In this document: positions 48,331 to 57,434 of the stretch, piece by piece
How the letters are laid out: each line of letters begins with the position of its first letter
How positions within the stretch are numbered: the stretch's first letter is position 1
Made by a program: the position numbers and the translations under genes
Source of the DNA: G963422445 sp963422445
Lineage (GTDB): Bacteria > Pseudomonadota > Alphaproteobacteria > Thalassobaculales > Thalassobaculaceae
Direction: 5' to 3'
Assembly (NCBI GenBank): GCA_963422445.2
Contig: OY729512.2
Span: forward strand, 3,224,001-3,288,000
Length of the DNA: 64,000 nucleotides
Notes under the pieces: model-generated
Databases searched by the model: none
What the model saw: the letters and a program-made list of their open reading frames with translations, nothing else
What the model was told of the DNA's origin: nothing

Positions 48331-49932
48331 TTATTGCAGGGCCGCAACACCGAGCGCCTTGCCGAAGCGTCGTGAACAGTCCAGGTGGTCGCCATATTTG
48401 CGATGGCCGGCTGTGTGCTGTGCCGAAGCAAGCAGGAGGCGGTCACGGTCCCAGCCCCGGTTTTTGACGTAATCTTCAAGCGTGCATTGGGCGATCTCCT
48501 GATTGTGCGGATCATTGCCGATCCGGGCTGCACTAAAGGCCAGACGCCTGACAAGCGGGGTCCGGTCAGCACCGCTATCAAGATAGGCCTGGGTCCAGCT
48601 GGTCGCGGCTTCGGCGTCCGGCGTGACCAGGGCGGTTTCGAGGGCGTCAAGTATCGCTGGTCCGGACATCCGCTTTGCCGCCACAGGCGCTTTGATCCGG
48701 GGCGGGGTCAGATCACCGGTATGCCGCTGGTGCCATGCCGCGCGATTGAGATAAGACGCAGCCTGGAACAACAGCTTGATCCGTTGTGGATGATCGAACC
48801 TGTCGAAAAACCAACCAAGCGTATTGCAGTATTCGTAACAATGCTGCGGCAGCGAGAAGTTGATGTCAATGTGAGTTTCGAGCATGACCTGCGCAGCGCC
48901 GAACTGCAAGGTATCGACGATTGAACGCGGCGCCTTGCCGGCCTTGAGAAGATCGGCGAGATGGCTGATAAAGTCGGGTTCGTGTTGCCGGATGATGATG
49001 TCGATCAGTCCTTCAGATTCAAAACGCGTCAAGGGTTCGGTGTTGTCGAGTAATGCGCGTTCCGGTTCGCTGACTCCGGCATAAGGAATGGCTGAAAGCC
49101 GTTCGCCTTCGATATGAATCTTCACGGCATTGCAGGCCATCTCGTAAGTTGAATACCAGCGCGGTCCGACAGCGATGTCGAGTGCGCCCGCATAGATCAC
49201 GTGATGAACTTCGGGCCGGTCCCATCCGATGGCATCGCCGAGTTCAACCGTTGCGCGGGCCCGGAACGCCTTGTGGCCCGTGGTGTAGGATCGGTTGTTG
49301 AAGGCTCTGTCCTGGACATCGATCAATCCTGCGAAGGCCAATTCAGAGAGCACGGCCTCGCGGTGTTGAACATCGTCCATGAGACCGAGAAAAAGCCGAT
49401 AGGCTTCGACGACATTGCCGCGGTGGACCTTGGTCAGCCACTGGTCGAGACGGTTCCGGATCGGGCCGTGGAGATGAACCGGGGTCTGGTCAGGCCAATG
49501 GATGACCGGGACCGGCGGGTCGCCCGGTGGCAATTCATAGCCCCGAGCATAGTGTCCGGGCGCCTTCAGGATCTTCTGGTTCCAGATGTCGAGCCCGGTG
49601 GGGATATACCAGACGGTCTGGGCAAATGGCAGACCGGACGCATCGTCAGGCATCATTCCGGCCAGATGTAAAGTAGCGCGGGCACTCAGCAGGCAGTGGT
49701 CGTTGTTGACGAAATTGACATATCCGTCGTCGATCCGTTCATGGTAGGGAACATGGGTATAGGGACCATGAATGCGCACCGCTTCGGTCAACATTTCGGT
49801 CAGTGGTCGACCGGCCCGAAGGATCTCGTAACAGACATCGCTCGCGCCATGTTGATCCCGATCCATGATGCGCTCTTCGAGACGCGCATAAAGGGTGCGG
49901 GCTTCGTTGGGAACCACAACTGAATCCGGCAT
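48331..49932 (-). CDS. Unrecognised 533-aa protein in the catabolic block
   Basis: I do not recognise this family. The start at 49932 follows a perfect AGGAGGG. No signal peptide or membrane segment is apparent. It is rich in His, Trp and Tyr (HGPYTHVPYHERIDDGYVNF, ALDIAVGPRWYSTYEMACNA, LETHIDINFSLPQHCYEYCN), a composition that could fit a metal- or cofactor-dependent oxygenase or a helical scaffold, but no motif is decisive. Gap of 79 bp to the FAD oxidoreductase suggests joint transcription. Confidence 0.75.
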   Translation of the reverse strand: MPDSVVVPNEARTLYARLEERIMDRDQHGASDVCYEILRAGRPLTEMLTEAVRIHGPYTHVPYHERIDDGYVNFVNNDHCLLSARATLHLAGMMPDDASGLPFAQTVWYIPTGLDIWNQKILKAPGHYARGYELPPGDPPVPVIHWPDQTPVHLHGPIRNRLDQWLTKVHRGNVVEAYRLFLGLMDDVQHREAVLSELAFAGLIDVQDRAFNNRSYTTGHKAFRARATVELGDAIGWDRPEVHHVIYAGALDIAVGPRWYSTYEMACNAVKIHIEGERLSAIPYAGVSEPERALLDNTEPLTRFESEGLIDIIIRQHEPDFISHLADLLKAGKAPRSIVDTLQFGAAQVMLETHIDINFSLPQHCYEYCNTLGWFFDRFDHPQRIKLLFQAASYLNRAAWHQRHTGDLTPPRIKAPVAAKRMSGPAILDALETALVTPDAEAATSWTQAYLDSGADRTPLVRRLAFSAARIGNDPHNQEIAQCTLEDYVKNRGWDRDRLLLASAQHTAGHRKYGDHLDCSRRFGKALGVAALQ

Positions 49933-50119
49933 ATCGACCCTCCTGTCTTTTCCGGTTGCGAAAACCGGATGTTCACACAGACTGAACATGGAGTGTGGGA
50001 TTACATACGCCCTCTCGCAAGCGGATTACGGAACACGGGTCTGATTTACGCCGTGACCGGGTTCATCTGCAGGACAACCGTGCGATGGCGACGAAACATC
50101 GGGGGCCGGGCTCCGTCCG

Positions 50120-51112
50120 TTACCTGCAGTCAAGCATGATCTTGCCGATATGCTGGCTCGATTCCATCAAGGCATGCGCCGTTGCAGCGTCAGCCAGCGG
50201 ATAGGTTCGATAATGCACCGGTTTGATGGTGCCGTTTTCGAACAACGGCCAGATCTGTTGTCTCAGATCTCTTGCGATGGCCGCTTTCTGCTCCACCGTA
50301 CGTGGCCGCAGGGTCGAGCCGGTCAGGGTAAGCCGCATGGTCAGCATTTTCAGGAAGTTGAAATTCTCGACGACCGGCGGTTGCAGGAAGGCGATCTGGC
50401 ACAACCGGCCCTCGATGTTGAGGCAGTCGATGTTGCGCTGGATGTAGGGACCGCCAACCATGTCGAGAACGACATCGGCGCGGCCACTTGCCTTCATCAC
50501 CTCGACGAAGTCTTCGTCCCGGTAATTGATCGCGCGTTCGGCGCCGAGATTTTCGCAGGCCCGGCATTTTTCGGATGAGCCGGCGGTTGCGAAGACTCTG
50601 GCCCCGAAGGCTTTCGCGATCTGGATCGCCATGGTTCCGATTCCGCTGGAGCCGCCATGAATCAGGATCGTTTCGCCGGCCTTGAGGTGCCCGCGCATGA
50701 AGACATTGGCCCAGACCGTGTAGCACGTCTCGACAATGCCTCCGGCGTCTTCGAGGGAGAGTCCGGATGGAACCGGCAGGCACTGTGCAGCGGGGGCGAT
50801 GCAGTATTCGGCGTAACCGCCACCGGACACCAAGCCGCAAGTCTTGTCACCAACGGCCCAGCCTTCGGCATTGGGACCAACGGCGGCGACCGTACCGGCG
50901 ATTTCCAGGCCGGGAAGATCCGACGCGCCGGGCGGCGGTGGATAGCCTCCGAGCCGTTGCATCACGTCTGGCCGGTTGACCCCAGCATACGTAACCCGAA
51001 CCAGAAGCTCCCCGTCCCCCGGTTCGGGAACCGGGCGCACTGTCGTCTTGAGACCCTCAGGCGGTCCGAATTCGGCAATCTCGACGGCAGTCATGGCGGC
51101 TGGGATGGGCAT
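50120..51112 (-). CDS. NAD(P)H:quinone oxidoreductase (zinc-independent MDR family)
   Basis: 330 aa of the quinone-reductase/PIG3 type: VTYAGVNRPDVMQRLGGYPP, GLSLEDAGGIVETCYTVWAN, Rossmann motif ILIHGGSSGIGTMAIQIAKA, then NYRDEDFVEVM. The zinc ligands of alcohol dehydrogenases are absent. GGAGAGCC before the ATG at 51112 decides the start. It may reduce an enoyl-type or quinone intermediate. Confidence 0.9.
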   Translation of the reverse strand: MPIPAAMTAVEIAEFGPPEGLKTTVRPVPEPGDGELLVRVTYAGVNRPDVMQRLGGYPPPPGASDLPGLEIAGTVAAVGPNAEGWAVGDKTCGLVSGGGYAEYCIAPAAQCLPVPSGLSLEDAGGIVETCYTVWANVFMRGHLKAGETILIHGGSSGIGTMAIQIAKAFGARVFATAGSSEKCRACENLGAERAINYRDEDFVEVMKASGRADVVLDMVGGPYIQRNIDCLNIEGRLCQIAFLQPPVVENFNFLKMLTMRLTLTGSTLRPRTVEQKAAIARDLRQQIWPLFENGTIKPVHYRTYPLADAATAHALMESSQHIGKIMLDCR

Positions 51113-51266
51113 TTTTGGCTCTCCACAATGTGGCGGTGAATATACCTGTTTCAGCGCCATTTGGACAAGGGCCGACCCCGGAATGGACAGGGCAGGTATG
51201 AGTGTCATTGAATCGGCTCGGACTCCCGTCACGGGGCCTTCGTGGTTCTCTTGCGTCGTGCAGGCC

Positions 51267-52433
51267 TTACAGTTCGGAATCTGGTATCGCGCCGCCCGTG
51301 GTTTGGTCGGCGCCGAGGCGCGGTGGTGGCGCGGCAGGGCCAACTGTCTCGCCATTTGCCTTGAACCCCAGCGCCGGCAATCGCAATGGCGCCGCGGCGC
51401 CAGGAACCTCGACAGCTTCCGTCAGGCCCCGCGCTGCGATCTGCGGTTCGCCGAGAACTTCGTCGAGACGACGGACGCGAACGGCCGGAACCGCGGCCTG
51501 GTCAAGCACCTGTTCCCAATGATCGGCACTCCCGGTCATGATACGCTGGGCGATCAGATCTCTGAGCGCGGCAACGTTTTCCCGGCGTTGTGCGGGTTCG
51601 GCAAAACGCGGGTCGTCGAGAACATCCGGCAGGCCGATGGCTCGGCACAAATCCACAAACTGACGTTCGTTGTTTGCCGCAATCATCAGCAGTCCGTCCG
51701 TGGTCTCGAATGCGCCGGATGACGGCGATTGGCTCCAGGCTTGGTTGCCGGTTGCGGCTGGTATCCAGCCGGTATTCAGATGATTGGTCATGAGCGACGC
51801 CATCAGCAGAAGCGACGTATCCAGCATGGCGACATCGAGACGCACGCCGCGGCCGGTGCGCCTGACCTCGTGCAATGCCGAGACAATTGCAAATGCGCCA
51901 TTGAGGCCGGTCGCGTAATCGATGTAGGGAGCGCCGACCTTGTTGGGTTCCGTTTCGGTGGTACCCGTGGTTCGCATGATCCCGCACATGCCCTGAACAA
52001 TATGATCGTAAGCCGGGCGATGGCCGATCGGGCCGTCCTGTCCGTAGGCCGAGATTGAGCAATAGACAACATCGGGCTTGGTGGCCTTGATCGCCTCGTA
52101 ATGGACGCCGAGACGCTTCGCAGTGCCAGGTCGGAAATTCTCGACAAAAACATCGGCCGTTGCAGCGAGATTCAGAAGGGCCTTGCGATCTGATTCGGAC
52201 TTTAGATCGAGGACGACAGACTTCTTACCGGCGTTCTGGGTCAAAAAAGCGGTTCCCATACCCTGGTCTTCGAGTCCTTCCGGCGCCGAGCCAATGCGGG
52301 TCCAGTCGCCGGTGCCGGGCGGTTCGACCTTGATCACGTCGGCTCCGAGTAGAGCGAGCTGGTAGGTCGCGTAGGGCCCGGCAAGAATTTGGGTCAGGTC
52401 GATGACCCGGACACCGGTCAGTGGTTGGAACAT
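51267..52433 (-). CDS. CaiB/BaiF-family (class III) CoA-transferase
   Basis: 388 aa. VIDLTQILAGPYATYQLALL, VIKVEPPGTGDWTR, VFVENFRPGTAKRLG, and APYIDYATG, which carries the catalytic-type Asp (about D172). The family moves CoA between carboxylic acids (carnitine, formate/oxalate, bile acids). First gene of the minus-strand block; its partner acid is not evident. Confidence 0.92.
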   Translation of the reverse strand: MFQPLTGVRVIDLTQILAGPYATYQLALLGADVIKVEPPGTGDWTRIGSAPEGLEDQGMGTAFLTQNAGKKSVVLDLKSESDRKALLNLAATADVFVENFRPGTAKRLGVHYEAIKATKPDVVYCSISAYGQDGPIGHRPAYDHIVQGMCGIMRTTGTTETEPNKVGAPYIDYATGLNGAFAIVSALHEVRRTGRGVRLDVAMLDTSLLLMASLMTNHLNTGWIPAATGNQAWSQSPSSGAFETTDGLLMIAANNERQFVDLCRAIGLPDVLDDPRFAEPAQRRENVAALRDLIAQRIMTGSADHWEQVLDQAAVPAVRVRRLDEVLGEPQIAARGLTEAVEVPGAAAPLRLPALGFKANGETVGPAAPPPRLGADQTTGGAIPDSEL

Positions 52434-52747
52434 GATCGAACTCTCGTTTTGGCGCAGGTCTGCCCCGCAATCCTGTGTTGCTGGGTATGATGGATCGAAT
52501 CATCGCAATTGACAAACGAGCGGTACATCCGCAGGTCGGCCATCACGTGGTCTCGATGCAACCGGAAAGCCCGGCCGGTAAGGCCGGACTCTCTTGTTAT
52601 CGCGTTGCGATTTCCTGCACTGAGGTGGCCCGGAATTTTTCTTTTGATGTAACTGCTCAGGTACGATGTTGCTGACGGTGGCGGGACGATTGTGGGTGCT
52701 GGTGTGGTGTCGTCGAGTCCCTGTGTTTTTTATTCTTGATGTTAGAA

Positions 52748-54234
52748 CCTCTTGCAAAATGCCTGCCCAGGGTCCGGTGAGCCCGGATCGGTCGGTTGAT
52801 CCCGGTCACCTCTGCATCTGGAGGTCGGACTCCATGGATTCGCGGTGTCTCATCAGAGACGATGAGACCAAACAGGGACCTTTGTGGACATCGGGACACG
52901 CCTCTCCGGGCCCCTCTCTTCGAGAGGGCCGCGAAGGGTCGGTATGCGTTGTCGGAGCCGCACTATGGGACGGCGAGACGTCAACGGGTCAGCCGCCAGG
53001 GCCAGGATGCCGAACATGAGATGGCAGGCGACCCTGGAATGTCCACGGACGCGGACATGGCGCCCGCCACACTCCTCCTTGAGGCGGGCGTTGGTCCTCT
53101 CGACACCGGACCGGATCCGGACCCGCACGGTCTCGGGATCGACATGGCCTATTGCACGCCGGACCCGGGCCTCCCGGTCTCGCTCCTCCTTGAGGTCCTT
53201 GTCCCGGCACGGATTGACATCGATGATCGGAACATGGCCAAGCCGTTCGCTCATCTGGTAGATCTCCCTGGCATCATAGGCCGCGTCCATGAGATCGTAG
53301 AGATTGGTCACACGCCCGGCGGTCATCATCGCCAGCGGGATCGCGACCTGGCTGTCATGGACGGATGCCGAGGTGAGGACGGTCCTCAGCGGCACCCCGC
53401 AGTCTGCTGTGTCGATATGCAGCTTGTCACCGCGCCAAGCCTCCATGACCCCTTTGGCATTCTTCTTTGCCCCGTGATCGCAGACCTTCGGCAGCGCGTC
53501 GAGCCTCTCATCGAGATCCATCCCGTTCGCTTGCCGTTCGAGACGCCCAGGCTCCTTCGTCCTCTCCGCGCCCTTGCGGGGCCGGCCGCCCTTGCGGTCC
53601 GGCGTCCCGGCCTTCGGCTTCGGGGCCGGCGTCTCCCGGGCCTCGATGGCCGTCGGGTCCCTCGACACGTGGCCGATGAGCGCGTCGCCCAGTGTCTCTG
53701 CAACCAGAGCCGCGTGCATCCTCTCCGGAAGACGGGACTGCGACCATTCGGCAAACGCCCGCGAAAACGTCGCTTCACTCGGGATCTTCGCGACACGCGA
53801 CCAGCCGCACAGTCGGCGCAACGTCGGGTCCACCTTGAGCCTGTCGATCAGGTGGCGGGTCGTCGGCAGATCCCATACCGCCTTGGCGATGAAGCCACGG
53901 GCCAGCGCCCGGCGATCCTCCCGGGGCCGACCCGGACCGGTCCACACCTCATCGACGAAGCCCTCCACCTTGACGAGATCGAGAGCTGTCACGAAACGCT
54001 TGTGCGTCTCGAGGAGAGGACCGACCGCCTCGGCCAACGCAAGGAAAAGGTCCCCTTGAAATCGGCGCCAGAGATCGGATAGGGTCGAGCCAAGGGTCAT
54101 CGGGGTCACCTCCTCGGTATCTTGTTATTGTAGAAACACAACATACCATGAGGTGGCCCCGAAACCCAGGCCCTCGACAACAAAATCAGCCTCGACAAGG
54201 CAAAAAACCGGTCGGGCCGGCAATTTTGCAAGAA
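52748..54234 (-). mobile_element. DDE-transposase IS inserted in the methylase remnant
   Basis: The ends are CCTCTTGCAAAATGCC at 52748 and its loose inverse GGCAATTTTGCAAGAAG at 54218-54234. Its position inside a sequence that is continuous in copy A (the break falls within GACGTTATAGAAG there) shows an insertion. The target duplication is not clear. Confidence 0.75.
52853..54100 (-). CDS. IS transposase (DDE_Tnp_1 type)
   Basis: 415 aa from the ATG at 54100, preceded by GAGGAGG at 8 bp. PTTRHLIDRLKVDPTLRRLC, IPSEATFSRAFAEWSQSRLP and HVSRDPTAIEARE precede the DDE core (KLHIDTADCGVP, LMDAAYDAREIY) and the C-terminal RSGVERTNARLKEECGG holds the last catalytic Glu. It is open throughout, so it may be active. 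The IS family (IS4/IS5-like or ISNCY) is not resolved. Confidence 0.85.
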   Translation of the reverse strand: MTLGSTLSDLWRRFQGDLFLALAEAVGPLLETHKRFVTALDLVKVEGFVDEVWTGPGRPREDRRALARGFIAKAVWDLPTTRHLIDRLKVDPTLRRLCGWSRVAKIPSEATFSRAFAEWSQSRLPERMHAALVAETLGDALIGHVSRDPTAIEARETPAPKPKAGTPDRKGGRPRKGAERTKEPGRLERQANGMDLDERLDALPKVCDHGAKKNAKGVMEAWRGDKLHIDTADCGVPLRTVLTSASVHDSQVAIPLAMMTAGRVTNLYDLMDAAYDAREIYQMSERLGHVPIIDVNPCRDKDLKEERDREARVRRAIGHVDPETVRVRIRSGVERTNARLKEECGGRHVRVRGHSRVACHLMFGILALAADPLTSRRPIVRLRQRIPTLRGPLEERGPERRVPMSTKVPVWSHRL

Positions 54235-54827
54235 GCTCGTTATAGAATCATCGGTCTATGGGTGCCGCTCTCGTGTGACGGCAACGACGGTTGGGTAAAC
54301 TGGTAATAATCCCCTTTCGGATCGACGGCGCCGGCAGGTTTGTGTCAGACGCTGATTGCGATGATGCCGCCGCACGATGTCGACATCGAGAGTCATCCGG
54401 GGGTGGTGCGTTGATGATGCGCAAGCTGCCGGCCCGGCGCTATCGCTTCGGCGACATGGATGCCGACCCTGCCGCGCTTCCGGATCGGCTCAAACGGCTG
54501 CCCTGTCAGGTGATGGTCTCGGGTCATCCTTCAGCTGTATGACACGACGCTGGCCGGCTGGTACCGGCTGGAGATGCAGGTGGTCACGCAGGGCATGGTG
54601 CGGAGCACGGTCGTGTGGTTCACCTTCGCGCCCGACCGGGGCGGCGCTCTGCGGCGCTGCTGCCGGGCGAACGCCTTGCGGTGTTGGCCACCATGATGGC
54701 TATCGAGGCCGAGACGCCGTAATGGGCTGGACGGAGGATCTCGCCGCCTCTTGTCGAGGCCTTCGCTGGCCTGGGGTCTCTCCCATCCGAGACATTCACA
54801 ATTTTCGAGGACGGGGGCCGGGAGCTG

Positions 54828-55560
54828 TTGCGCCTGATCACGGCGCTCGTCGAGACGACTGCGGCGCTTGAGAAGGATAATAGCATGCCCGAGAGGGAGA
54901 CCGCGGCCCTGCGGGATCGCATCGCTGCGTTCGAACGCAGTGCGATGCTCGACAGCACCACCAGCAACCAGCCGCCGTCCAGCGCCGACCTGAACAAAAA
55001 GACCACAACACCGAAGCGTATCCGGAGCCAGCGCGGACCGTCCGCAACTCCGAGCGGCGGCCAGCCAGTTCACACGGGATCGACCCTGATGCCGGTCGCG
55101 ACCTCGGATATGTCGTAGATCACGATCCGTCCGCCTGCGCCGGGTGTGGCGGTACGCTGACGGACCGACCGCCACGGTACACCGATCTGCCGGCAGGTCT
55201 TCGAGCGGCCCGAACCGCAACCACTGGAGATCACCGAACACCGCGCCCATCGCTGCCTTTGTGGCACCGTGACCGGCGCGATCTTCCCGACGGTCTTGAC
55301 CACCCCGGCTCAGTACGGGCCACGCATCATGGCATGGGTGAGCGATCTACTGCATGTCCAGACCAGTTCCGAGACGAGGCTAACCGACCTGATGAGCGAC
55401 CGGTTCGCCGGGCCGATGTCCACGGCCACGATCGCCGCCATGAGCTGTGCACCGCACAGCGCAGGCGAGACCGGCCGGGACGGGCCCGGGTCCATGGTCG
55501 ATCTTATCGCCAAAGCCTGTGATCGCATCCTCGACCGGGCCATCGCTTTCCACGACGCGC
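54828..55560 (+). pseudogene. IS66-family transposase (TnpC) remnant
   Basis: The N-terminal leucine-rich helix and TTSNQPPSSADLNKK are followed, across frame breaks, by FERPEPQPLEITEHRAHRC, VTGAIFPTVLTTPAQYGPRI and RLTDLMSDRFAGPMSTATIA, in the IS66 TnpC order. The catalytic C-terminal half is missing, replaced by IS3 sequence. tnpA and tnpB are not found. Confidence 0.78.
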
Positions 55561-55614
55561 AGCCGCCGCTCCAGAGCGGTAAGCGCGGAACGACCGAGAA
55601 ACGCGCCCATGTCC

Positions 55615-56450
55615 GTCATCACCGGCCCCAAGGCTTCTCCGTTGCCGAAGGATGCCGAGTGATGGGGATCACGCGTTCTACTTAACTACCGCGCTTCGGG
55701 CGGATCGGCAGACGACACCGCCCTGGTGGAGGCCATGCACGCGATCAAGGAGGAGTTCGAGGCCTACGGATGGCGCCGCCTGCAGGCGGTGCTCAGGCAT
55801 CGGGGCTGGGTGGTGAACCACAAGAAGATCAAGCGCCTGATGCGCGCGTATGCTTTGCATCCGCCGCGCCGGCGCGGTTTCGTCGCCACCACCGACAGCG
55901 ATCACGACGAGCCCGTCTTCCCCGATCGCTCCAGGGAGCGCGAGGTCGGTGGCCCGAACCCGCTCTGGGTCGCCGATCAGACCTGCATCGCTATCCTCGG
56001 CGGCTTCGTCTATCTGGCGGCGATCAGGGATGCGTGGTCGCGACGCATCGTGGGCTACGCCCTCGGTCGACGGATCGATGCCCGGCTCACTCTCGCGGCG
56101 CTCACGACGGCGATCGAGAACCGCCACCCGGCTGCGTCCATCACTCCGATAGAGGCTCGCAATACGCCGCCCAGGCATACAGGGCCCTGCTCGACGAACA
56201 CGGCCTGGTCTGCTCGATGGGCCGGCGCCGCAACCCCTGCGACACCGCCATGATGGAGAACTTCGTGAAGACACTGAAGGCCGAGGGCGTCTACCTCATG
56301 GCCTTCGAGAGCGCGGCGGACGTCGCGGAGCACCTGCCGCGCTTCTTCGACAGCTACAACGAGAGACGCCTACACTCGGCCCTCGGATACCTGAGCCCCA
56401 ACCGCTTCGAGGAGGAGCAATCCCGCAAACCGGTCAAAACCGCCGCATGA
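55615..56450 (+). pseudogene. IS3-family transposase orfB, frameshifted
   Basis: RPQGFSVAEGC-type start, a one-base loss near 55680, then AIKEEFEAYGWRRLQAVLRH, NPLWVADQTCIAILGGFVYL with the first Asp, a frame change near 56150, and HSDRGSQYAAQAYRALLDEH, CDTAMMENFVKTLK and YNERRLHSALGYLSPNRFEE. It truncates the IS66 remnant. No orfA is seen. Confidence 0.82.
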
Positions 56451-56554
56451 AACTGTCCAACCTCAAGGGCCCACTCCACCGCTCGGTGCAAATTCGCACG
56501 CCAAGTGTACTGCCCGTCTTGCCGGTATCGTTCGAACCGTTCGATAGCGGCGAA

Positions 56555-57307
56555 TCATCCAAAGTTGAGCCCGGCGCGAACCGCGATATAGGTGCCCAAT
56601 ACCAGCAGTGCGAAGAAGAAAACTCGGCGAAAACGATCTTCCGACAGTCGGTTACGGATCATTTGCCCGAACACCATGCCGATGATGGCTGGGATCGTGG
56701 CTGCCGCCGAAACCAGGCCGAGGTTCATGGTGATGTAACCGTTCCCGTTGAGCGTGAGCGCGAGGGCGACTGTCGAAATCGTGAACAACATCCCCATCGC
56801 CTGGACCAACATGTCCCGCGGCAGACCGAGCGCTTGCAGATACATTACGCCAGGGACCACGAATGATCCGGTCATCCCGGTCAGGATACCGTTGACCATA
56901 CCGGTTGCTGGCCCGGCCCAGATTTCCTGGCGGACATTGATACGGGGTCGGATACCACCAAGACTGATCCCGCCATAGGCGACCAGCAATCCGCCCAGCA
57001 GCATGGAGAGGAGCGCCAGATCGGCGCGAATCAGGACCGCGGCACCAAGCCAGACCGCGGCGCCGGCAGTCAACAGAAAGGGCCAGATCCGGAAAAGCAG
57101 GGCGCCGATGTTACCACCGCCGCAGGCCTGCCAGAGGTTTGTCGCAAACGACGGAACCAGAAGCAACGCCATGGCCGTGGTCAGATCGGTTGCAACGGCA
57201 AGCAGACCGAGGCTCACAGTCGGAAGCCCCAGTCCGATAACTCCTTTCACCATGCCGGCCAGGAGAAACGTGGCGATGACGGTGGCAAGCAGGACAGGAT
57301 CATTCAT
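56555..57307 (-). CDS. TSUP-family (TauE/SafE) membrane permease
   Basis: 250 aa with about eight hydrophobic helices and the two half-repeats typical of the family (KGVIGLGLPTVSLGLLAV near the N-terminus, GMVNGILTGMTGSFVVPGVM in the second half). Members export or import sulfite, sulfonates or organic acids. It lies 127 bp downstream of the acyl-CoA synthetase on the same strand, so a shared transcript is possible. Confidence 0.88.
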   Translation of the reverse strand: MNDPVLLATVIATFLLAGMVKGVIGLGLPTVSLGLLAVATDLTTAMALLLVPSFATNLWQACGGGNIGALLFRIWPFLLTAGAAVWLGAAVLIRADLALLSMLLGGLLVAYGGISLGGIRPRINVRQEIWAGPATGMVNGILTGMTGSFVVPGVMYLQALGLPRDMLVQAMGMLFTISTVALALTLNGNGYITMNLGLVSAAATIPAIIGMVFGQMIRNRLSEDRFRRVFFFALLVLGTYIAVRAGLNFG

Positions 57308-57434
57308 GACTGGACGATATTCTGTTCATCCCGCGCAAGAATGTCGCGGGCCAGCCTGCTCGATAATCATCCGCATGCTGACAATACCGCTGGTTTGGTT
57401 CCGGATCGGCAAACAGCATCTCGTCAGACGCCAC

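Larger units (their letters stand above)
52643..54722 (+). pseudogene. D12-class adenine methyltransferase remnant, copy B, split by an IS
   Basis: 52643-52747 (TTTGATGTAACTGCTCAGGT onward) and 54235-54722 together match copy A at 8379-9130. The coding part includes MPPHDVDIESHPG, LPCQVMVSGHPSA, MVRSTVVWFTFAPD and the end LPGERLAVLATMMAIEAETP. The DPPY segment present in copy A has been deleted here. A DDE transposon occupies 52748-54234. Confidence 0.7.

Noticed and set aside
52796..54082. 428-codon open frame opposite the DDE transposase
   Set aside because: The minus strand encodes a complete transposase with catalytic residues; this is its shadow.
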